From: Endomychus coccineus
Lineage: Eukaryota; Arthropoda; Insecta; Coleoptera; Endomychidae
Direction: 5' to 3'
Assembly (NCBI GenBank): GCA_958510875.1
Contig: OY294068.1
Coordinates: forward strand, 173,569,411 to 173,633,410
DNA length: 64,000 nucleotides
Part shown: positions 33,118-44,135 of the stretch, piece by piece
Layout: every line of letters starts with the position of its first letter
How positions within the stretch are numbered: the first letter of the stretch is position 1
Program-made: the position numbers and the translations under genes
The notes under the pieces: model-generated
Seen by the model: the letters and a program-made list of their open reading frames with translations, nothing else
Database searches by the model: none
What the model was told of the DNA's origin: nothing

Positions 33118-33345
33118 CTATAAAAATAAATTTTCTTCGGGTTGAAAAATCAATTTTGCTATTAATTTTCTCGGTGTTTGGATCCAAAAGATTAATGGAG
33201 TTTTTTCCATTTCATTTGTAAATTTAATATTTGGTTGAATTGTATTTATGAATTCTTGGAATGTATTCAATTGTCTATTAGTTCCAATGAACCATGCTAT
33301 GATATCCTCAACGTGTCTGTTCCAAAATATAAATCTATTCATAAA
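33118..33345 (-). pseudogene. Penelope-like RT fragment
   Basis: The minus strand reads FWNRHVEDIIAWFIGTNRQL, NTFQEFINTIQPNIKFTNEM. This matches the Penelope RT YVDD region and what follows (YVDD..C.F.G...L..FL..IN..HPNI.FT.E.E). The YVDD is changed to HVED and the following strand is frameshifted, so it cannot be active. Confidence 0.8.
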
Positions 33346-33529
33346 GGAGTGTTTATGAATTTCAGTTTATTATCCATAAATATACCATTTTTAGACAAAT
33401 ATATATTAATTTCAAATTGAAAATAGTTGTTTTAAACGAATCGCAAGTAAATTGGTTAGGTCAAATTCCACTAACCATCTATCCTAAGATTATCATTAAA
33501 TTTATGCATTAGGTTATCTTTTTTGTAGC

Positions 33530-33640
33530 AAGTTAGTATTTTGTAAAATTTAATTGAAGAAACTGTGTTAATAAACTAGTGAAAATCACACTTTCAATAG
33601 TTATTTTATTCAAGTTTAGATTGGATTTTCATCACTCCCC
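33530..33640 (-). repeat. Dispersed repeat P, copy 1
   Basis: In reverse complement GTGATGAAAATCCAATCTAAACTTGAATAAAATAACT and TTTTACAAAATAC match 44028-44125 (+). A weaker copy is at 32455-32580. Two of these lie next to PLE pieces, which suggests a Penelope terminal region. Inference only. Confidence 0.5.
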
Positions 33641-34029
33641 GAAATATTTTTTAAAACTACGACCTTGGTCACTACGTAGGATATTTTGAGCCACTAAGTC
33701 AAGAAAAGAATTAACTTTATATTTACTTCCATCTCATTGAGTCTAAATTGAATTGTAGAACTTTTTCTTCTCAAGTTTTTCTTTTTCAAAGCTTGTTTCA
33801 AAAACAACAAATATTTCGCAATACTTTACAATCAATTTCAATTCTTTTATCATCACTCAATTTTCTGACGTAATCTAAAATTGTATCTTCCATGGTTTTG
33901 AATAAAGTAATGATGCGAGACTATAATAAATTCACTTCCATGTATCATATCAAAAACTTATGGATAATCGAACTATTGTGCGTAACTAGTTGAAATTCGG
34001 AATTTTGCAAATTTTCTTTATATTTTCAG

Positions 34030-34217
34030 ACTATACTTCACGTGGGTTCTGTGGTATTGTCCATAGGCGCGTTCTACCTGTACTCTCTACTCTATGATTC
34101 CTTGTGTGTGGATTGTTTTGGACTACCGAGTACCTATTGGATCATACAAAAAGTCATGATGAGTCCCACTTACTGGCTGGTGACCCTCTTATCATGCACG
34201 CTGGCTATACTTCCAAG
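34030..34217 (+). CDS. ATP10: P4-ATPase exon, TM9-TM10
   Basis: The acceptor is TATTTTCAG and the donor is CCAAG|GTAATT. The exon begins in phase 0 and ends with two bases of Arg. It encodes TILHVGSVVLSIGAFYLYSL, LYDSLCVDCFGLPSTYWII and MMSPTYWLVTLLSCTLAILPR, giving TM9, the exoplasmic loop and TM10. The loop form (C..CFG.PS.YWI....M..P.YWL) is class V-like. The Arg codon is completed in the next exon after a 4.8 kb intron. Confidence 0.93.
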
Positions 34218-35120
34218 GTAATTCTTATTATTTAAGTTATTCACCAGGTACTCTCCCAGGAAGTTGAGACGATATGATTCAGAAACAATAATAAAGTTGT
34301 GGCAATATCATCATGGCATATCTAATAATGTAACTTTCTTCTTGGTAATTTGATAGCATTATATCTTAGCTTCCTGGAAGACACTCTTTTAAATACATAT
34401 ACATATGACAACTTGACATCAAAGAAGTATCAAAAACAAATGAATGATGCACAACTGTTACTTGATACTGATAGCGGTTCGCGATTCTGCGAGAATCGAA
34501 TGTTTCAGTTTTATTCATTCCGAATTCCGATTATTGAGCCTCGAGCTTGATCGTCAGCGAGTGTCAGCGACGTTAATAGCTTCTTCCGATTCGGATGAAG
34601 AATTACAGAACCCGATAATCGCAATCTACAGGTTATTCAAATAATCGGATTTAATTGAAATTGTGCCCATCGAGTATTATGGTGCGTTCTGATTATCATC
34701 AGATTATGTTCCGTTGATGGTGAAATAGATTTAATAATTATTCTAGTTGATGACTGTGCGATCTAATTATCCATTGCGTCTCTCATTTTCAGGATTTTGA
34801 ACAATGATAATATTACTTCCGGTTTCCGGGAATTACGATGCTTGCAACTATTGGGGTAATGTAGGTTTCAATTGCTTGTTAAAAACTCGTTACACAATTG
34901 ATGATGTAATTAATCTCCCATTGTTTTCTTAAATTCAATATTGCTCATATTCTTCGAAAATTATATTAATTTCATGCCATCAGTGTTACTGAAAAGGGGG
35001 ACTTGATTCATGAATTATTTTGATAATACATTCATGAATTCGAAAATTATAAAAAGTTGTTTTTTTGCTAATAACTAATTTACAAGAACTAGATTATTTG
35101 ACTAATTACACTGGTCAACA
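34218..35120. other. Intron sequence, nothing recognised
   Basis: Overlapping short frames at 34350-34644 show no family motif. AT-rich otherwise. Confidence 0.4.
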
Positions 35121-35125
35121 CAAGT

Positions 35126-37105
35126 CTTGTTTCCTTTATTTTTTTTTCTGTTATTGGGTATTCCTATGGCCCAGACTATGAAAAAAATACTGGCAGATTG
35201 CTAACAGCTTTACCTTTTGAAATATACAGTTTTATTATTTTGACAAAAAAATAATACCCTATGTTAAACACTAGCAAATGATCTTTTATAAGATTTCCTT
35301 GAATGAACGACTTTAGGTAGATCTCGTTGCAAACTCCAGCAGTAGTCTGCCATCATATGTAAGCCCCACCACCCCTGATAACGCTCTTCCATTGTCCGAA
35401 GATCCTGATGAAATCTTTCACCCTGCTCCTCACTAAAATCACCCAGATTTTGTGGAAATCGGTCTAAATGCGAGTACAGGAAGTGGATTTTTATGCTCAT
35501 GTTGATACCTAGCTCTTGCAAGTTCGATAGCATGCACTCGACATGGTCGTCAGATTTCTTTTTGCCTAGGAAATTACCCATAACCAAAACAAATGAATTC
35601 CAAGCTTTAGATTCGACTTCATTCATTGAGTTGACAAAACTGGGATCTTTCACGAGCTGCCTAATCTGTGGCCCATCAAAAATACCAGCTTTCAATTTTT
35701 CTGTACTTAATCCTGGAAACTTGCGTGAAACATTCGCCACTTTTGTCAAGCGTCTTCAAAAAATGTTTCATTATGCCGAGTTTAATATGAAGTGATGGAA
35801 GTATGATGTGGTCTCAACTAACTAAAGGCACGTTTATAACATTTTTTGTTCCAACTTCTAGCTCTTTCCGCACGGGCCAAACTTTTTGTGACCAATGGTG
35901 TTGTTTGTCACGACTGTCCCAGAGACACATGAAACAAGGGAACTTTGTGTACCCCCCTTGTTGACCTAAAAGAAATTTAACCATTTTCAGATCAACACAA
36001 ATGACCCATTTGTAGTCTTGATACTTAATTTTTTCGATAACCTTAGAAACATTTGCGTATTCTTCTTTTAAAGTCGTCGAATGTGCAATAAATATAGATC
36101 CGCACTTGTTACCGTTATGAAGCAAAATACACTTTTAACTTCTTTTGCTGCTGTCTATGAAAAGACGCCAATCACTAGGTTGGTACTGTTTTAATCCCAT
36201 CTGTTGCAAAATAACACCAACATCGTTACAAAAAACTAAATCTTTCTCTTGAGAAAAATACGGTAACGGATTTTTTTTTCGGGTACGATAAAATGTAATG
36301 TTGGTTTCCGGAGTAAGCACTTTTTTTTTTTAAACGAGATTCTAAAATTTCAGAAGCTCCTTTTGGTAAGTTCAGGTCTCTTACTAAGTCATTTAGTTCT
36401 TTTTGATCAAATGGTTGAGGTTCTGAAAGGCTACATTTATAGTCTGAATCAGAGTCTTCACTTGATGTATTTCGTTCGGGTTCACAGAGATTTGGATCAT
36501 CAGAAGATTTAGATGTGCTGGGTTGTACCTTTTGTGATTTCAATTGAGGTCGTTGAGCAGAAGATAAATTAGAATATGACTACTTACTTCGATTTTCACG
36601 GTTAATTTCGTTTATTTTCACAACGCAGAAGTAGCAATCGTCATGATGGTTTCGAGGTTCTCGCCAAATCGTGGGTGTTACGAACATTATTGCATCTCTT
36701 TTTCCACTGGACCATAACCGTAGACATACCACTCATTTCTGGCATACAATATGAGAAACCCATGGTTTGTCCTGATTACACAATTTCATTTTAAAGTATT
36801 GATGATACGCAGTTTTCACAAAGTCCGATATAGGTTTTCGATATTTTGCAAATATATATTTACCACAAATGTAGCAAAAACAATCGGGATTAAGCACACA
36901 ACATCTTCTTGACGAAGCCATATCGAAAACAACAACAAAATATATTTTAGTGTCCAATAAAAAACGAAAATCTGAGTAAAAATAGTAAATGAGGGTAGTT
37001 AGCTATAACTCAAAAACAAAAGCTCTTAGAGAAAAATTGTTGCCATATTTAAAAAATACGCGTCAATTTGAGATACAAAAAAAAATCACAGGAAACAAAC
37101 AATTT
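35126..37105 (-). mobile_element. Possible TIR-bounded element carrying an unknown insect ORF family
   Basis: The ends resemble inverted repeats: TTGTTTCCTTTATTTTTTTTT on the left and TTGTTTCCTGTGATTTTTTTT on the right (reverse complement), each followed by TGT. These are partly low-complexity, so the boundaries are tentative. No target duplication was found. The enclosed minus-strand gene is broken (next entry). Confidence 0.4.
35264..36957 (-). pseudogene. Multi-copy-type insect ORF of unknown function, broken in several frames
   Basis: From the 5' end (36919) the frames read MASSRRCCVLNPDCFCYICG, KYRKPISDFVKTAYHQYFKM, CQK then a TGA where a Cys would be expected, then TIWREPRNHHDDCYFC. 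A Ser-rich stretch follows, then SDWRLFIDSSKRS, YKWVICVDLKMVKFLLGQQGG, TKFPCFMCLWDSRDKQHHW, FDGPQIRQLVKDPSFVNSM, FPQNLGDFSEEQGERFHQDL and MEERYQGWWGLHMMADYCW. From general knowledge, proteins with this CFMCLWDSR ... EEQGERFHQD pattern occur in many copies in insect and cnidarian genomes and look transposon-like. I know no biochemical function. Paired Cys at the N-terminus suggest a zinc finger. At least three stops or frame shifts separate the pieces. Confidence 0.7.
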
Positions 37106-38889
37106 TATTTTTTTTGTTCATCACTGTTATCAACGCTGCATTTTAAGTAACACAAAAAAAATAGCAAACCGTTCTAGGAATGATAGAATTATAAGCAACT
37201 TCCATCAGTAAGCAATAAGATGTCGTGTAAAAGATAATTTTCCCAGTTTTAGAAAATTATTTTCCACATTTCCGATGAAAAATTACAATTCGCTCTTCTT
37301 CTCCTCAATCCTAATCTTTTTGGCTGCTGAATGTTTTAGTGATTCGTTAGGTTCTGAGAAAGTACATGTGATCTTTTATTCTTCTAAAAATAAAATGTTT
37401 GCCTGCCAAATGTTTATTCATTAGATCCTGAGAAAGAATTAATTATCCTCCTCATTTGCCTGTACCAAGTTCAGATTTTGGGATCATAATTTTGAAACTT
37501 TTTTGACAATCATTATCATCCCATTTTAAGCTTTAGTACACTTTGTATTTCTCTTGTTATGGAAGCTGTACATTTTTTTGAGATCGAATATTGTTTATAA
37601 TTATTTGGAAGACTGAATATAACCTTGAATTAAGCGCGGACTCTGGTCATAGTGTCTACAGTGATGGCAGACGTTTCCTCTAATAACCGCTGTTATTCAC
37701 ATAGTTCGTCATAATCTAATTCCATCCAAAACATTCAACCACGGAGCCCTGATTAGCCCATGTAAATAAACATGAATATTCTGTTACTATTTACTTCTTA
37801 GTTGTAATACAACCACAGTCACACATCTACAAAGCTATAGTTATTTCAGAGTGATTCTTCACCTATTTCATTCTTGATTAGATTATTCGATACTTCAGTA
37901 AATATGAACAAATATACAGTCGACCATAATCAGAAGATCTGCATTTGACAGCTTGCCAAGCAAACTTGTGATTGTGCACATCGCTATGACCCAGCTGCTA
38001 TTCCACGAGAGCATAATGAATCGAAGCTATCCATTGTTGCCTTAGCGCTCATTTGTTTTCATCAGATACCTACTCTTTGTGAGTGAACTATAAAACGGCC
38101 CTCCTGATAGAATATAACTTTTATGTAGGCGATAAGTAAGTAGTGACGGGTGTCGAGAATAATCTTATATAGGATTATTAATTGAAATTGAACTTCTGAG
38201 AGCAATTAACTTACAAGTTGATATCTTACTGTTATTGATGAAGATATACTTTTTCATTAATATTCGCGTTTTCAATAGGTTCAACGTCTTCATGGTTATT
38301 GTTTGGAAGAAATAGTGACCAAAAAATTCAATATTTGTTTTATGCAAAGGATTTCAAATTATTAGAATCATTTGGATACATTTTTGTCCAATATGACTAT
38401 TGACAAAAGACATAAAATCTCAAATTTTCAATAACCAATTTATTTGTTAGAATGTAAATTACCCAAAAATTGCTCTATCGCTAGTGTTAACATTCAAGAA
38501 CGATAACGTATTATTATTGTATTAAATTCGAAATTGCAAGAAATTCAGTGAACAAGTGATTATTGCTCGATAACTAATGAAAAAAATAGTGATGATGAAT
38601 GGCAATCTTCACGAGAAACTTTCAAGTGAAATTAATCACTTTTGTTGTTCATCGAATAAGATATGAACTTGATTTCTATATAATTTCCTCCTATAAAGTT
38701 GCAGCGTTAATGGTGTAAGGATATATTTTTGTGTGTTCAACTTTATGAATCATATGGGAGACCTCAAGATGGTTCAAATGCAACTCAGGGTTTCAAGGTT
38801 GAACAGATTCCGGACTTCCGGATACTGGACTATTAACGGAAAATATACACACATGGGAACCAACACCTCAAATCTATAATAATAATAAT
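37106..38889. other. Intron sequence, nothing recognised
   Basis: Mostly AT-rich. The stretch 37620-38110 is less AT-rich and unique-looking, but no exon or RNA gene could be supported in it. Confidence 0.4.
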
Positions 38890-38985
38890 TAAAAAACTAC
38901 ATGTACACTGTGGATACGCTATAACACTATAAATAAGAAATAATCGCCCTTATCCACGAAAAATACTATTAAAGTAAAGTAATAC
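38890..38985 (-). repeat. Small hairpin repeat H, truncated copy 3
   Basis: GTACACTGTGGATACGCTAT, AACACTATAAATAAGAAATA and ATCGCCCTTATCCACG match the outer arm of the repeat at 24335-24535. The hammerhead-like centre is absent. Confidence 0.65.
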
Positions 38986-39047
38986 TAATAATATTGGTGC
39001 ATTTTCGATTGTTAAAATTGTCAAATGATAATCTAAATATTTTCAAG

Positions 39048-39188
39048 GTACACAATTCGGGTGATGAAAACTGTGATGGCCCCAGACGATGTGACTAGAG
39101 CATTAATTTCACAGCGCAGAATAAAAGGAAGAGGTGAGGGATTTCTTGTTTCTTGGTCTCGATCAACGTCAGCTTCTTCAATATACAG
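39048..39188 (+). CDS. ATP10: P4-ATPase exon, cytosolic C-terminal tail
   Basis: The acceptor is TTTTCAAG. The first base completes the Arg of the previous exon: R YTIRVMKTVMAPDDVTRALI, SQRRIKGRGEGFLVSWSRST, SASSIYR. The frame is open to 39188, where ATATACAG|GTAGAT offers a donor. If unspliced, the codons are AGG TAG and the protein ends ...SSIYR. An internal alternative donor (AGAG|GTGAGG after 39133) would skip the Ser-rich end. The Arg/Ser-rich motif SWSRSTSASS is typical of a cytosolic tail after TM10. I favour the 39188 donor because exon 49641 fits its phase. Confidence 0.85.
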
Positions 39189-40235
39189 GTAGATTTTTAA
39201 AGGATTCCAAATTCTTTTCTTCTACCCATTGAAGTGTGTTTTTCTGTTGTTTGTGTTGACCGCTTTTGTGCCACTTAGATTAAGTATTTATAATTATTAT
39301 TATTGAATCCATTTCCATGTTTAAGAAAGGTAGGTTGCATAACATTTTTTCAAATGGATAAATATCACATAAATGTTTTCCTTTCCATTATCAGAATTGC
39401 TTAATTTCATTTCAATTCCATGTTATAGATGATATAAAATAGTAATCATCATCATTTTATACAATATCACGTAAAAGAAATATTATATCATGGTTACTAC
39501 TTTACTCTACAAGTAAATGACATAGCTTTTAAAAACATCTGTTACTTTCTCATTGAAGTAGAATTATGAAACATTATTGTTCACGTAGTATGATGTATTC
39601 TCATCATTTGACACCATAATATCCCGTTATTGACATTGTATGATAATTCTTCATAATTTAAGAATTCAAGAGAAAGTATTCATAAAGATAATTGTGATTT
39701 CGACACTGATGTTCTATCCTATTATTGAGTACTATAATTTGCCTCAAAATCGAATCGCAAGAATTGGGTTCTGATATATTTTTCCGATTACAATTTTTTT
39801 ATATTGACATTGATGTTTTATAAATCAGGTTTTCACATGTTTTTTTTTTACGTTTTCACATTGTAATAAATTATTGGAAATGATAATTTTTTAAAATTTC
39901 CGTCTGCCGTCAAAGCGGCCGCGATTCTACTCTTTTAGTTGAATTGAATTTTTTCTGCACCCTATGTTCCTGAACCCAGCTTCCACTAAACACGATGCCG
40001 TTTAACTACGAAAATCAATAAATGCTCGACGAACCACAATAATGAACTGACAATGATTTAGCCAGTTGTGATTATTACATGGCGATCCGAGCCAGTCCTT
40101 TCTTCAGTAAAGGCGAGGGCCATAATGGCATAATGGAAAAGGGAATACATTTAGTAGAAAATTGGATAATTATAAGGGAACATGGAAAACGCGAAATCAA
40201 CCAATGAGGTTATGAATGTTTAAGCTGCAAACAGC
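39189..40235. other. Intron sequence, nothing recognised
   Basis: AT-rich to 39900, then a more mixed stretch (39900-40160) including GTCAAAGCGGCCGCGATTC. No frame, hairpin or repeat copy could be supported. Confidence 0.4.
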
Positions 40236-40450
40236 AGGGAAATAACAAATGGTTCAGGTCCCACAAGGTTTTTTATAGTATCTAACTCTGTCAAACGCGC
40301 TGGTTTTTCTAATGGTATGAAAAAGGCTCTATGTATTATAGATTGGAACGCTGCAATTTTATGTGTAAACGAGTGTGTTGAGTCTGCAGGTATTGTTACA
40401 TCTGTATAAGTAGGTTTTCTATAGATGTCAAAAGCGATACATAACGTCTA
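40236..40450 (-). pseudogene. Penelope-like RT fragment (YRKPTYTD region)
   Basis: The minus strand reads IAFDIYRKPTYTDVTIPADS, THSFTHKIAAFQSIIHRAFF, IPLEKPARLTELDTIKNL. The F.IYRKPTYTD..IP..S.H....K.AA....I.RA block is a hallmark of the C-terminal RT region of Penelope-like elements. This piece is short but uninterrupted for about 60 codons, so it is the best-preserved PLE fragment in the window. Confidence 0.88.
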
Positions 40451-40689
40451 TTGTTTATCGCTAATAAATAGATTTTAAACAAGACAAAATCTTTAAAATT
40501 ATCTATTAATCAAATTTATTCCAACGTGCAACAAAAAACTGAGAAAAAATATGTTACCTTGACGTACTTTGGGCCAATATCACAACAGTTAAATGTAGCT
40601 TCAGACCAAGCCAAAAACTTTCAAACATATTTTTTAATGCAAAACTAAATCTAATAAATTTCGGAAGTCAGTAGATTATAAGTAAACTT

Positions 40690-40995
40690 GTGAGGAATGC
40701 TATACATTGGTCAAACAGGTAGATCGTTCTTAATTAGATATAAGGAACGTTTCAAGTCATTTCAATAAAAGTAATTCATATTTTTCAAACAACTTAGAAA
40801 CCCAACACCGTTTTCCTCCACTACAAATACCTAATTATTTCACATACAATCACGAAAAGTAGAAAACTTGATCTATTAGAATTTATATAAATATTCAAAG
40901 AATAATCCTTCAAACAATCTACTTAACGAGCAACTGGATTTAGTTCCACTTTGTTTACCCTGTTATGTTACACGTAATACAATCCTTAGAATGTA
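40690..40995 (+). pseudogene. Penelope-like GIY-YIG endonuclease fragment
   Basis: The frame reads GMLYIGQTGRSFLIRYKERF, KSFQ then stops. A later frame reads ENLIYQNLYKYSKNNPSNN, LLNEQLDLVP. YIGQTGRSF...RYKEHF is the GIY-YIG nuclease motif at the C-terminus of canonical PLEs, and LNEQ... is its tail. It faces the opposite way to the RT piece 240 bp to its left, so the locus is a rearranged mixture. Confidence 0.75.
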
Positions 40996-41014
40996 ATTAT
41001 ATATAAATTCTTGA

Positions 41015-41865
41015 GATATAGGTCATACTAACACAAATGCTTATTGTTTTCGTCTTTACGTACGTTTCGGTCTCATGTCCATCATCAGAAAACGTATTAT
41101 GTTTAAAACGGGATTTCTTAAAACTATTGTATCAGCAAAAAGCGTCCTTATCGCACCAATTTCAATTAAAAATGCCCACTTCGCCGAAACGAACAGAAAC
41201 ACGAATAATCGAAACTGTAACACATTTCGGTGATTATAACCATGAATTCTATTCCAATAATGCTAATATTTTAACTAAAGAAACCAATTATTATAAAAGA
41301 TCTCCAAGACTCCAAGTCTTTAAATCATAGAACAGATATTCAATCATTAAGTCAGATTTATACTAATTTAATTAATTAAAACCCTTGCAAATTCCTACAT
41401 TCGTCTTTATAATGTTAAAAGTATATTTTAGGTAGAATGCTCAAATGGCAATATTTATAATAAGGTCTGACAACCGTTTTCTATAACCTCATAAATCTTT
41501 AACATCTGGTTCGAAAGTGGATACTTGAGCGTCATATTTTTTGGTTTCAGTCGTATTCAAACATTACTTGAAATGACATCGAATTTTATGAGAAAATTGC
41601 TAAGCAGTGTATTCTTCATACATATTCATATACTTAAAACATCAATGTCTTCGATTACTCGTGTTTCTGTATGTTTCGGCGAAGTGGGCATTTTTGATTG
41701 AAATTGGTGCGACAAGGACGCTTTGCGCTGATACATTTAGTTTTCAGAAATCCCGTTTCAGACATAATACGTCTTCCGATGATTGCCTTGAAACCGAAAC
41801 GTACAAAATGAGCATATGTATTAGTGAGACCTATTTCCCCAGAATTTATATATAACTCGTACCTG
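41015..41865. repeat. About 200-bp inverted pair, probable PLE termini
   Basis: The left copy (41015-41218) and right copy (41650-41865, reverse complement) share TATATATAAATTCT, GTACGTTTCGGT, CAATTTCAATyAAAAATGCCCACTTCGCCGAAAC and AGAAACACGArTAATCGA. Outer ends read TATATATAAATTCTtGaGATATAGGTC. The left copy's minus strand carries CTGATGATGG...CCGAAACG. An adjacent GIY-YIG fragment supports assigning them to a Penelope-like element. The 97- and 82-codon frames in them are not genes. Confidence 0.7.
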
Positions 41866-44027
41866 GGTCAAGAATGATTATTAATCTTTAGAATGTGATT
41901 ACCGACAGTTTACTATCTCAGCAAAATTAACCTTAATAGATATGTGTACTATTAATTTTTGGAATCGATTCACTTCATTATAAATTTCGTATAAATACTA
42001 TGTTTCAGTATTTTTTCATTGTATGTTTTGATAATGAACTTTAAAGGTCGAAATTGCAATCAACTTTCTGTTAGAGTGATATTTAACAAAGTAATTTTTT
42101 TTTGCCAACCCTCAGAAACTTAACATAAATGCTCATTAATGACCAAAAATGAACACTGACTTTTGATGATAAATTACTTTATCTTACCTCCTTAAAAATT
42201 AATATTTCAAATAATATATTTAAAAAAATAGCTCAGAACCTAATTATATAGCGTTCCTAAATTGAAATTCTAAGATGCAAATCCCTTTCTTCTCAAGTTT
42301 CGTGTCTTGAGTTTGCTATCAAATTCTCCACTGAACACTTGGTACGGTAAATGAAACATTTAACTCTGAAAAATTCGGTCCTGAACTCCCCATTTTTGAG
42401 CGGGTTAATACCAAACGTCCGTAATACGGAGTTTGCGTTTTCATCGCAATCTTAGATTTAGGGGTGTTGAGTTAATTTTTACCAACTACATTTATCATTA
42501 ACATTTCAATTCATCCTCTTATTACGGGGTTTTGCTCAGTTTGTAGATATTTTTTCTAAAACAACATTTTTATCCCGTTCAATCGAATGTAAACGAGAGG
42601 GTACGTGAAAGGTAAAATGACAGTGATTCTCTTTCTTTCTCCCGCTGGATTTGAACAAGTATAAAAGCCTCAGACGAATGATCGAGAGACCTTCAACCTT
42701 TCATTTTGCCAGTTTTAATAACATTACAAAGTTAGATAATATTTGGTTTTGTAGATAATTTTATGAGGTACAACGTTACTTTCAAGAGTTTTCAGTTTCC
42801 TTGAGCGATAAAAATTGAAAACTAATTCAAACCTGGCCACAAAGGCGCAGCCTACGGAATCCCGTAAATTTGGCTTCAACTTAGGGGCATACATTCAATT
42901 AACACATCAAAGATTACTTGAGGGGAGAGTTTTTGCGAAGTAATGCGATTTCTTTGTCTTAATTTACTGTACAAACTGATAATCTCTTACAGTATTTGAA
43001 ACAATGTTATAATTGTAATTTCTTTGGAGCTTCTTTGCTGAGCTCGTAATCACTAACAACATATGGTTAATATGCTAAACATAACATTAACATATTTCAA
43101 TGATAAAAACATTCTGGCAAATATTCCAGTCTTCCCTTGATAATACTAATAAGCTGGTACATGCGAAGGTTCTCTCATTCGCTTTGTTTGGAAAGTAGCA
43201 ACTTTGATGATTTATTAATAGCTACTTTATGTGATATTTTCCGTTATCTAGAGTGTTTGTTTCATTCATTTTTAACATAAAGGAAATCAATTTCAGATTA
43301 TATTTCTGAACTTTCATACAACTAACCTAACTATAGACTGCGAAATTACGTTTCATTTTGAACATAACTTGTTTGTTTCGAAGATCTAAGGGGTGGTCAA
43401 TATATCCTAAATCTAAGAATATCAAGACAAGTTTGTTTCTGACAAATACCATCTTTTAATCGGCAACTGTCAAGTTTTGAGCCATATCCACATAGCCTGG
43501 TTTAATTTTTTACAATCGATTGTTATTTCCGAACAATGGATAAAAACCAGTTTTGGACAGTGATTAAAACATTTTCATTTGAAAGGAAAAACACGGGAAT
43601 AAATATGAGAAGATCATTGCACATCAGCACCAGCGTTTAAGATTGTTTACATTTGGATGTTTTTCCGTTGTTTTGTAAAGACTTACCAACCCTCGTGGCT
43701 GCAAACTGGCCTTCGGCCACAGAATTCAGTTTTGGTATGTCATTTCCAAGTTTAAGCCAAGCTAATATAGATAATGTTCACTGCCCGAATCCCTGTAAGG
43801 ATGCACCCAGAGAGGAGAAAAATACTAGCTTACTAAATGAAGTGCCATTCGTAACAGATATTTATTTATAGATGTATTAGGAATCTAAAAAAAAATTACG
43901 TAGATTTGCTTATCGAAATTCTGACCGGGAGTAGGTAAAAAGGGTAATTCTCAGTTTTTCTAATGTAACTTTGAAAGCAATATTAAGAAACCCTTGAGAC
44001 ATCTAAATTAACTAGAATTAGACATTA
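41866..44027. other. Intron sequence, one core-promoter-like site
   Basis: No coding similarity. At 42660 TATAAAAGCCTCAGACGAAT follows a less AT-rich stretch (42580-42660) and could be a stray core promoter, possibly of a lost retroelement. The 72-codon frame at 43653 has no recognisable motif. Confidence 0.4.
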
Positions 44028-44135
44028 CGTGATGAAAATCCATTATAAACTTAAATAAAATAACTGTTAGCTTGATTTTCACACAGTACCTTCTTTAAGC
44101 AGATATTACAAAATACGCCAGTTTCAAAATATATT
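44028..44135 (+). repeat. Dispersed repeat P, copy 2
   Basis: GTGATGAAAATCCATTATAA, ACTTAAATAAAATAACTGTT and ATATTACAAAATACG match the reverse complement of 33530-33640. Confidence 0.55.

Noticed and set aside
41037..41330. 97-codon frame with an apparent signal peptide
   Set aside because: It runs through a PLE-type terminal repeat and its inverted copy carries a different frame.
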